A stretch of 32,000 nucleotides of DNA, taken from Actinomortierella ambigua (taxonomy: Eukaryota > Mortierellomycota > Mortierellomycetes > Mortierellales > Mortierellaceae). Below, piece after piece: positions 18,315-27,054 of this stretch (position 1 is its first letter; each line of letters begins with the position of its first letter). The DNA is taken from contig JAAAJB010000381.1 in assembly GCA_016098155.1 (NCBI GenBank), positions 2,073-34,072 on the forward strand, given 5' to 3'. The notes under the pieces were generated by a model. It was not told the DNA's origin. It did not search any database and worked only from the letters and a program-made list of their open reading frames with translations. The position numbers and the translations under genes are program-made.

Positions 18315-21300
18315 ATGCAGGCACTCTGCTTTGCTCAGCGCACCCCTCTGCGCCAGCGCGTAGCTCTTTACCCGAGGATACCGTCACCACTGCATACCGA
18401 CCCTCTGCTCGGGGCAAGATCGATCCTCCTTCGATCAACACGGTGCGTTCTCTCACCTCATTTATACTCCATGCACAACAACGAAACAGTTTCGCGAGCC
18501 TCATGCAATGGTCTATGCTCCCACAACTCCTATGGCTCAAACCTTTCTTTTTCTTTGTTCGCCCTCCTCCTTCAATCGCTTGTCTCTGCGTGGTTCTCAA
18601 TGCGTACATAGGGTGCCGAGGACCTCGTTGTTGTCGTCCTTGGCGGGAAATCATAGCCGATCAGCACCTGCGGCGCCTCCAGCAACCAATCGATCCAAGC
18701 AGTTTCTGTGCCGTCTTGCACCCGGTCTATGGATGTACAACAATGGTCTGTGTGGAGGTGAGGCGGCCGTACCCGTGATCCATACCACTGGCCACCAAGT
18801 GGCCATGATGCAAAAGGCCTCTATCTCTGGCCTTGCCACCGTTGCTGCCTCCTCATCCGGACTCGCACCAACAATGCGGTCCCGTATGAGCTGCTTGCGG
18901 TCAAAGTACGAGCGGCTATTGTCGCGATCCATCGCCCATGCCTTTCATAAGTCGTGTGAATCACTTTGCAAGCGCGAATTGCGTCAATGGCGTTCTAGCC
19001 ACCACCACCACCCCTGCTCTTATGCATCCTTCTCTTCTACCTCCCGATCGGTTGCCACAACTTGTTCTTCTCAAACTTCTCGGAGTACGCATGGTACTCA
19101 CTCTCACCAATTCCACACCCAGTCCTCCTCCTCTTCATCTACTTCTAAAACAACACAGACATCATGCGCATTGTCTCCCCCTTCCTATTCTCTCAGCCAT
19201 GTAAAGACAGCCCCTTGCACCGCATATACCCGCACAAAATTGGCCCCTGCGTCGATCCGCTCGTCGGTCACGCGAAGGACATTTGTCTCTGAATCGACTA
19301 CACAGCAAGCCAAAAAACATCACAAGCATCACAAACCACAACACCATCCACCACCAACCGGACCTTTGAATCGAGTCGAGCGCGCGAAGCTGTTGAGCGA
19401 CGCGCCCAACTGGCTCGCACGGATGAAGCTCCGACTAAAGCTGCTGTTGATGCGGCAGATCCGACCCTGGCGAGTCGACGATTTCATTGCCGTCTTTTCC
19501 TGGGCGTTTCTCGCCAATGTCATGTTTGTACTGTTGGGCACCACCACCTTTGTGAGTCTGGTCCTGGCTGCTCTCAACAGCTTGCAGTTCCAAGGTACAG
19601 AAATCAGCTCAGAGAAAGATGCAACTATGACGTTGATGTTGCCACAAAAATAGATATCTCTTCATCCGCAATTGATCGTACTAAACATTATGTTTCCTTT
19701 CATTCTTTGATTCTCTCGTACTTCCTTTCTCTTCCTCCCTTTCTTCTTCTGTTTCTTCCTTCCTCTCTTCTCTTTTGCAGGCTTTGTAGCAGCAAAGATT
19801 AGTGACTACCTGACGGCATCGACAGGCGTAAAGGTCAAATTTGACTCGGCTATCGTGCCAAACTGGAAAGATGGCAAGATCACCCTGCAGAACGTGGTGA
19901 TGACAAAGCGAGCCGTCGATCCGACCACGGGGGAGCCTATACGGGACCAGAATGTGCATGTCGGAGAGGACCATTCGGGCCATGGACACGAGCACGACAC
20001 ACACGACTTGACTGAGGAAGAGATTGACACCAATTTTACCATGTTTGACCTGACTATCGACGAGATCCATGTAACACTATCCGCCAAACGATGGTTGGAT
20101 GGCAAGGGTTTGATCCAGGATGCATCGATCAAGGGCATTCGAGGTGTCGTTGACCGGACCCATGTCTGGTGGGATCCCGACGAGGAATATATTCCGGCAG
20201 AGCATCGTCGGAAACATGTGCCAGGTGACTTTGAGCTGGATTCCTTTGAGCTGAACGATATGCTGGTCACAGTCTTGCAACCCGATGGGTTCCGGCCGTA
20301 CAATGTCTCCATCTTTTCGGCCCAGCTGCCAGGCTTGCGGAAACAGTGGCTGTTTTATGACATGCTGTGTGCCGATTCCATGGTCGGCATGTTTGACGGA
20401 TGCTTATTTAGCTGCTACACGGCCCAGCGAGAGACTACCGATAGCCAGACGGACAGCAAGTGGAAGCGCACAGTAAGAAACGACTCACAGGAGGAAAACC
20501 AAATGAAGCAAAAGAATGTGCGAGAAGTGAATGGATATATTCATTGACTGGAGGGCATTACTAATAATCTTCATGTTCCCTGCCCTTTCTTTTTTTTTGC
20601 ATAATTTATCTCCTTGATAGACACGATTCAAGATTGACGATGTCAAGATTGACCACTTGAATGCCGGCGTGGAGGGACCATTTGGATGGATCTATTCGGG
20701 AACGGTGGATGTGACGTGCGACGTCAAGATCCCCAAGGAGCCCGATGAGGATGTGTTGCTACGACTGGTGAACGACATTGTGGACAAGATTGACGAGGTG
20801 GTGGATTTCGCTCCACTACCACTGGTGTTTGGCACGGGCACAATCGGCGGCAAGGAGTATGTCTACTACCCGAACCGCGAGGCCCAGGCCCGGTACCAGA
20901 CACGATTGGAGGAAGAGGAGGTTCTAAGGCAGCTGGAGAAGGAGCGCATGGCACTCGAGGCATCTTTGCAGCAACATCGACCCCATGGTCAAGTCTTGCC
21001 AAACCAGCAGCAGCAGCAGCAGCAACAACAACCTCATGAGCATCGTCCCACTGCTTCATCCGAAGCAGAATCCCTGCATTCGCATAGCATCAACGAGGTG
21101 CGCCCTCCAGAACATACCATGCTGACACCGGAGCAGGAGCACCTACGACACCTTCAGCACCACCAGCACCAGCACCACCAGCACATGTTCCACCAGCACC
21201 AAGAGAAACTGCATCAACTGCAGCAACAACGCCTTCATGCTATGAAGAAGGGCAAGAAGCCCGCCCTAGTGATGGACTTTGAGTTCCGATTCAACGACAC

Positions 21301-21664
21301 AAAGGCGACGGTGCCGCTACGGACGGACAGCATGTCGACGTGGAGCAATGCCATGATCCGTCCCATTGTGGCGTTCATCAACAGCAACCGGACGTCGATC
21401 CCGATCCGGTTCCGGGTCGAGATGGATCTGGGCGAGTTTGATGGCTCGTGGACCCAGTACGACTCCAATCTGATGTACACCATGTCGGATGAGATGGGCC
21501 GAGCTTGGACGGCTTTGGTCCAGGACGAACGTGACCGCAACCGTAAGCTGAAACGCGTCGGCCTGTGGGGCCTGCAGTCCGTGACCCGGAATATCGTGAG
21601 CGTCTATGACTATGCACGTGGTCGACAAGGCTTTTGGGACTACCTTGGTGGGCAACCCATCTGA
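18315..21664 (+). CDS. MDM31: Mdm31/Mdm32 family mitochondrial inner-membrane protein, 4 exons
   Basis: Exons 18315-18442, 18612-19594, 19781-20472 and 20621-21664 encode 948 residues. Exon 1 begins MQALCFAQRTPLRQRVALYP, an Arg-rich, acid-free leader typical of mitochondrial targeting. Splicing at CG|GTGCGT to CATAG|G adds RVPRTSLLSS and keeps the frame. After a Ser/His-rich stretch comes a basic segment and membrane span (about residues 333-366: FIAVFSWAFLANVMFVLLG). The conserved family core follows: YLTASTGVKVKFDSAIVPNW, GKITLQNVVM, IHVTLSAKRWLDGKGLI, IKGIRGVVDRTHVWW and, after the last intron, DDVKIDHLNAG and VMDFEFRFNDTKATVPL. Mdm31/32 span the inner membrane and are needed for mitochondrial shape and inheritance and for lipid homeostasis. 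Yeast members are about 580-620 residues. The excess here is the N-terminal low-complexity region and a Gln- and His-rich insert (about residues 727-800). An unspliced start at 18508 is possible but lies inside the pyrimidine-rich intron. Confidence 0.9.
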
Positions 21665-21932
21665 AAAAACATAGACAAAGACGTCTTTGATTGATTAGGA
21701 GAAAAGGAGAGGAGAAGGGGAAGGGAGTATGCTCCAATTTCCAGCTTCTGCCCCCCCCCTGCCATATCTGTCTGTCACTCTATTATAGATTCAGTCTTTC
21801 ATTCCAACTGTACATTAACGATATTGTTTGGGGGAGGGGGGAGCTGTGCCAACATTGCATGGCGCACACCACCCGCCGCAAACAAATAAATAAAATAAAA
21901 CTTCATTTAAAATTGGCATAGGGTTTTATTTT
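21665..21932. terminator. Convergent 3' region of MDM31 and F-box gene
   Basis: The 268 bp between two stop codons that face each other contain overlapping AATAAA signals on the plus strand (about 21882-21899). They also contain a G/C-rich patch and a poly-C run. Both transcripts probably end here. Confidence 0.55.
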
Positions 21933-23996
21933 TCAGAGGTTTGCCATCTCCACCACCTGCAGTTCAGGCCACTGAACACACAGCCAGGCCCAACTGACCT
22001 CATAGTACACCTTGGCGCATACCAATCGCCGAAGGGCAGTCCAATGTCTCTTCATCCATCGAAGCTCCTCCACTCCCCCCAAGAATACCGTGTAGGGTCC
22101 TAGATCCAACACCTCCAGCTGGTTCAGCCCAGCCAAATGTCCCAGCCCATGATCCAGCCGCCAGCTCAGGTCCCGCTGGCCCAGATAAACCATCTGCAGC
22201 GATGATGATGACGATGACGACGACATCAATGACGACGACTGGACGATCTGAAGGCGGCGCAGCCGTGTCAGAAGCCCCAGCTGCCGCATCAGGTTAGTTT
22301 CGGTCTTGACACATTTGAGACACGTACATCCACGGTGTGTCACGGTCGATAGGCCAATCATCTGCAAACCATCCTCCCCGTCGTCCTCATAATGATTATC
22401 AGTATTTTCAACAGCATGATCATGATCACGATCATCATATTCAAAACAATAAGATGCCACATCCTGGTCCACACTGTCGTGGCTACTGGCCGTGTCCTGC
22501 CGGTCACGGCTGAAGCTGAAGCTGCTGGTCACCTTCTGCCACTGCTCGAGAAGATCATGCTTCATACGATGTTGACAGATGAGGCCCACCGAGAGTTGAA
22601 GCGTGTCCAGTTGAAGACAAGCCCAGGTGGTAGCCATCACTGACGTTGTTGATGCCACTGTTTTTGGCCTTGGTATCGCTGTCATCAAGCTACCCGCTGC
22701 CCTTTTCTCCGCTGTACTCATTCGTGGAAGAATGCATGCAATGTCGATACACGGTGAACCATGAACGGTAATGGCCAGGCTCTTGAGCGCCTGGCAGTGC
22801 ATCAAAAGACGAGCCAGACCATCATGTGGGTCAATGCCCAGTCGAATATCAAGGTGCTCCAGATGTTGGATGTTATAGGGATCATCAGTGATGGCCCGGA
22901 GGGCGCTCTCTGAAGGGTAGTTGAGAGAGAGAGATCGCAAGGCCGGTAAGGCTTGCATTCTCGATGCAGCGAGGGAACGCAAGACGCGATGTTGGAACCG
23001 GCCTGAGCCCAATACAAGTTTCGACAGGTGACTGAACGACGCAGAGGAGGTGGAAGAAGAGCTCAAAGAACCTGAAGAAGAATCTGAAAAACACAAAGGT
23101 GGACTCAAAGAGCCTGAAGAAGAATCTGAGGAACTCAAAGGTGAACCCAAAGAAGAGGGCGAAGAAGACCATGGAGTTGGGAAAGGATAAGAGCACGGAT
23201 AAGAGCACAAAGAAGGTGGGGATGGCAAAGATAACGGGGAGGCAGATGGGAACAATCGTTCACAAAGTGCGTAGGTTGCTTCAGTGTTGGTTGTGTGGAT
23301 GACCAGCTGTTCAAGACGAGGACATCTTGCGAGGAGGTTGTCGAACCGTCGATCGTATTCGCCACACACAGTTAGTTTCTGGAGCCCAAACTCGAGTGGT
23401 GGCGACAACAGTGACGACGACGACGTCATGCTCGCACTACTATCACCATCGCCTGTGCCATCAAAGGATGGGGCCAGCTCGGTAGCTAGGGTTAATTCTT
23501 TGAGACTGGGGCAGCAAGTCATGGCCTCCATGAGCATCGTGATTGAAAGCCAATCAGGATGGCCTTTTGTCTTCAACACGAGAATGCGAATGCCAGGGTT
23601 GTTGACAAGCAGTTTTTCCATGACCCTCCAGAACGTTGGAGAGATGTCAACGGTAAGAGAGCTCAGCGAGGAGCACCGGTCTGCCAAGATGCCATAGACA
23701 AACTGTGGCTGGTCTTGTACGCACATGTATTGGAGGGAGAGCCGGCGAATCAAGTGGGCATTCATATGAAGAGCATTGAGTCCGGAACAATGGAGGTGTG
23801 ATTTGCAGTTGGTGGTGGAGCACTCCAAGTGGCGAATGGGGGTTGTCCACAAGGAATCGAGCACAAACGTCGACCACAGGCGAGGGTGAAGTGTGTGACA
23901 CCAGGCTTTGCAGACTGTCGTGCAGGCTTTGAGGTCGGAGAGCGAGAGGTGGTCGACAATCATTGAGCTCAGCTCGGGCACCTGCATTGGATCCAT
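21933..23996 (-). CDS. F-box protein with leucine-rich-repeat-like C-terminus
   Basis: An intronless frame of 687 residues starts at ATG 23996 (MDPMQVPELSSMIVDHLSLS). Residues about 5-45 fit an F-box: VPELSSMIVDHLSLSDLK, then TVCKAWCHTLHPRLWSTFVL, with the Leu-Pro-type entry and the conserved C-x-x-W. The rest has irregular Leu-rich segments such as LIRRLSLQYM, SLKELTLATEL, LEHLDIRLGI and LNQLEVLDLGPY, as in fungal F-box proteins with degenerate LRRs. F-box proteins recruit substrates to SCF ubiquitin ligases through Skp1. The target here cannot be read from sequence. A Ser-rich insert contains an in-frame tandem duplication (23062-23145). A longer in-frame start exists (Met at 24062), but the F-box normally sits near the N-terminus. 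The gene is divergent from the first kinase-Sel1 gene. Confidence 0.78.
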   Translation of the reverse strand: MDPMQVPELSSMIVDHLSLSDLKACTTVCKAWCHTLHPRLWSTFVLDSLWTTPIRHLECSTTNCKSHLHCSGLNALHMNAHLIRRLSLQYMCVQDQPQFVYGILADRCSSLSSLTVDISPTFWRVMEKLLVNNPGIRILVLKTKGHPDWLSITMLMEAMTCCPSLKELTLATELAPSFDGTGDGDSSASMTSSSSLLSPPLEFGLQKLTVCGEYDRRFDNLLARCPRLEQLVIHTTNTEATYALCERLFPSASPLSLPSPPSLCSYPCSYPFPTPWSSSPSSLGSPLSSSDSSSGSLSPPLCFSDSSSGSLSSSSTSSASFSHLSKLVLGSGRFQHRVLRSLAASRMQALPALRSLSLNYPSESALRAITDDPYNIQHLEHLDIRLGIDPHDGLARLLMHCQALKSLAITVHGSPCIDIACILPRMSTAEKRAAGSLMTAIPRPKTVASTTSVMATTWACLQLDTLQLSVGLICQHRMKHDLLEQWQKVTSSFSFSRDRQDTASSHDSVDQDVASYCFEYDDRDHDHAVENTDNHYEDDGEDGLQMIGLSTVTHRGCTCLKCVKTETNLMRQLGLLTRLRRLQIVQSSSLMSSSSSSSSLQMVYLGQRDLSWRLDHGLGHLAGLNQLEVLDLGPYTVFLGGVEELRWMKRHWTALRRLVCAKVYYEVSWAWLCVQWPELQVVEMANL
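23062..23145 (-). repeat. In-frame 42-bp tandem duplication in the F-box gene
   Basis: Two adjacent 42-bp units (23062-23103 and 23104-23145) differ at only a few bases. On the minus strand they encode two 14-residue copies of a Ser-rich peptide (SDSSSGSLS core). The flanking Ser-rich codons suggest further, older decay of the same repeat. Confidence 0.88.
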
Positions 23997-24350
23997 GTTG
24001 GATGTACTGAGAAGAAAGAAGGATGCTTGTGAGAATGAGGACGAAAAATTTGGAAGGTTCATATCAGAATCACTTGTACGTACAGTACGTGCAAGATTGT
24101 GGCATTGCCTGTGTGGGTGGGCGGCCCTGCGGTGATGTGTATAGCATGAAGAAGTCTCATCGGAGAGGTGTCGACACTGCCACACCAACCTTGCACAAAC
24201 AAGAGGCGCCTAGACTGTTGAAACGTTTTTTCCTGTGGGCAGTGCATTGCCTTTACACCTCCCACCCTCTCCCCTCCCATTTGAATTTCTTTCATTTCTC
24301 ATTTTCACACCATCAGTTTCTTCCCACAACTGCCCTTTTTGGTATCATCG
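23997..24350. promoter_or_regulatory. Bidirectional promoter with imperfect palindrome
   Basis: The 354 bp between the divergent F-box and kinase start codons include an imperfect palindrome at 24073-24095: CTTGTACGTA, three bases, TACGTGCAAG, with one mismatch in ten pairs. The last 110 bp before the kinase start are CT-rich and contain no ATG. Confidence 0.5.
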
Positions 24351-26637
24351 ATGGTAAGCAAAAGTAGTGCGTGTGTGGTCTTCATAGCAATAAGGTACAT
24401 ATCAAACTTCCATGCTTAACAATATGCGTTTCCGACAGTCCCTATTCAACTTAGGCAGTCTCATCGGCTCTGGAGCTTATGGGTCAGTGTATCGCGGACA
24501 ATGGGGTGGCCAGCCCTGCGCGGCAAAGCGATTCTTTGCCACTCGGACCGAGCTGGAGGAGAGCAGCATCCAACACGAAATCAATATCCTGCAGCGCCTT
24601 CGCCACCGCCACATCATCCAGTTCTTCCGCACGCTCGAGCACAACGACGGCTTCTACTACTTGATCATGGACCTGGCCGACAATGGCAGTCTCGAGACCG
24701 CCATCAAGCGCGGGGACCTGGACTGGCCGACAAAGATGCGCATCGCGCACGAGGTGGCGCGCGGCCTCGAATACATCCACCACGAACGGGTTCTGCATCG
24801 CGATCTCAAGAGCGCCAACGTCCTGTTGTCACGCGATTATGAGGTTAAACTGGCCGACTTTGGTCTGGCCGAGGCCAAGTCCATGAGTGCGTCCCAGTCG
24901 AGCGAGTCTGACCGGATGGCGGGCACGCTGCGCTGGATGGCCCCCGAGCTACTCGATGTCCGGCCACGCTACTCACCCAAATCGGATATCTATGCCCTTG
25001 CCATGGTCATGTGGGAGATGGCCGCCAACTGCACGCGCCCCTTCAAGGAACACGGTGACAACGTCACCATCATGACCTTGGTCAAAACTGGAGCACGTGA
25101 GGAAATCCCAGACGACACGCCGCCCGCGTATCGGCAGTACATCGAGCAAGGCTGGCACCAGGACCGCCACCAGCGACCCAAGGCCCATGAGATTGTTTTG
25201 ATCCAGTCCGAGTCGATCGACGCACTCCTGGTGGACGATGGCGAAGTGGCCATGTCGTTGAGTGGGAGCTTTGTCGATTTCTTGAACGACCGTGACGCAC
25301 AGTTTGGACTCGACAAGAACCAACAGGAGGTCACTCTCCTCCTCGAGGCCGCGCAACAGGGCAATGCCGCCGCGCAAATGAAGCTCGGCGAGCTGTACAA
25401 ATTCGGGCGGAGCGGCGTTGCCCAGAGTGATACCGACGCCTTTGCATGGTTCTCCAAGGCCGCCGAGCAGGGCCTTCGCCAAGCCCAGCTGAATCTCGGT
25501 CAGATGTACGAGAAGGGCCTAGGCGTGACGAAGAGCAATGACGAAGCTATTGCCTGGTATCGCAAGGCTGCCGACCAGGGCGACCCCAGCGCCCAGACTA
25601 GTCTTGGATCCATGTACGGTGATGGCCGAGGCGTCGACAAGAGTGACCAGCATGCCATGGATTGGTACCTCAAGGCAGCTAACCAGGGCGATCACGATGC
25701 CCAGCTGAAGCTGGGCATTTTCTACCGGGAGGGCCGTGTTGTCGATCAGAATGACGCCGAGGCCGTGGTGTGGTACCGCAAGGCCGCCGATCAAGGCAAT
25801 TCGGAAGCCCAAAGACGCCTCGGATATATGTATGCTTATGGCAAAGGTGTCGATCCCAATCCGGAACTTGCCGTGACGCTTTATCGACAAGCGGCCTTGA
25901 ATGACAACGCTGAGGCACAATGCAACATGGGATTCATGCTGGAAAACGGAAGAGGATGCTTGAAGAACAACAGGGAGGCCGCAGAGTGGTATCGAAAGGC
26001 CGCCCAGCAAAACCACCCTATCGGTCAGAGTAACCTAGGCTTGTGCTATATGAATGGCAAGGGTGTCGACAAGAACGTGGCAGAGGCTGTGAAGATGTAT
26101 CGTCTGTCGGCGCTGCAAGGCAATTCTGGAGGCCAGTGCAATCTAGCGGCGGCATACAAGAACGGCCAGGGCATCGAGAAGGACGACAAACAGGCCATTT
26201 ATTGGTACAAGAAGGCGGCCGAGCAAGGGCACTTGAGCGCACAGAACAACCTTGGGTGGATGTACCAGAATGGAATCGGTGTTGACACCAGTCTCGAACA
26301 AGCTCTGTATTGGTACCGCAAATCTGCCGACAACGATGATCCGTGGGCCATTTGCAATCTGGGCTTGATGCATAAGAGTGGGAAGGGCCTCCCCAAGAAC
26401 TTTAAGGAGGCAGCCGCCATGTTTCGCAAGGCCGCTGATATGGGCAACGCAAGAGGACAGCACAACTTGGGATTGCTCTACCAGTACGGCCAGGGTGTCG
26501 AGAAGGATGCCGAGATGGCCATATTCTGGGTCAAAAAGGCCGCCGACCAAGGGTTCGCTGAAGCGATGAGATTACTCGAGGTCCTTACAAGCAAGCATCA
26601 GAAGCACTCGAGTGTTTTGTTTCACCGAGAGATTTGA
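24351..26637 (+). CDS. TKL-type protein kinase fused to Sel1-like repeats (copy 1)
   Basis: The model is ATG alone at 24351-24353, intron 24354-24438 (GTAAGC..CCGACAG, with a GCTTAAC branch-like site), then exon 24439-26637; 733 residues. The kinase is complete: glycine loop IGSGAYGSVYRG (10-21), Lys31 in CAAK, Glu48, HRDLKSAN with Asp123 and Asn128, DFG 141-143, APE 169-171, and a C-lobe ending around QRPKAHEIV. HRDLKSAN and GTLRWMAPE are tyrosine-kinase-like (TKL) features, predicting a Ser/Thr or dual-specificity kinase. From about residue 310, eleven 36-residue Sel1-like repeats follow (pattern AQxxLGxMYxxGxGVxxxxxxAxxWYRKAAxQG). These form a curved helical scaffold that usually binds partner proteins. 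No signal peptide or membrane segment is seen, so it is probably cytosolic. The in-frame ATGs at 24412 and 24424 fall inside the proposed intron and would add a non-homologous N-terminus. Confidence 0.93.
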
Positions 26638-27054
26638 GTCACTGGTGCGACTTGATAAAGCAATGGGTCTCTGCCCTATTCATAGTAATTGCATTCAATG
26701 AACTCTCTTCCCATCCCTACTGGTTTATCTCCGCTCGTTGCTTCTTCGCATGCCTGACCATGATAAGATAATTATGAACAACTGGAATATTGGCAACTCT
26801 TGGACTATAGAATATATGAGACACCTCACTTCTCGAGAGCGGAGAAACGAGTTGGTGGTATGAAATAGCAATGTTGAAGTAAACGCATGCCACCTTGGAG
26901 TGGCCCTCCACGTATTATGTCCCCATAGACCACATGTCACTGGTGCACCAACTCTGTCTGTCGACAAATAGCCATTTCAAATTGTCAGAGATCAAGCGCC
27001 CCCTCTGCCGCTCTCTATTGAGAAACAGCCTCTAACTCCTAGCAAGTGACGTTC
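26638..27054. terminator. Convergent 3' region of the two kinase-Sel1 genes
   Basis: The 417 bp separate the facing stop codons of the two kinase genes. No clear gene is visible. Short frames on the minus strand (about 26717-26967) carry no family features. Confidence 0.5.

Noticed and set aside
18508..18611. ATG at 18508 as the MDM31 start
   Set aside because: It falls in CT-rich sequence that ends in an acceptor. Splicing from the exon at 18315 gives a better mitochondrial leader in the correct phase, although the alternative is not excluded.
24412..24438. ATGs at 24412 and 24424 as the kinase copy 1 start
   Set aside because: They lie in the proposed intron, and the extra residues have no counterpart in copy 2, whereas the ATG-only exon explains both genes.
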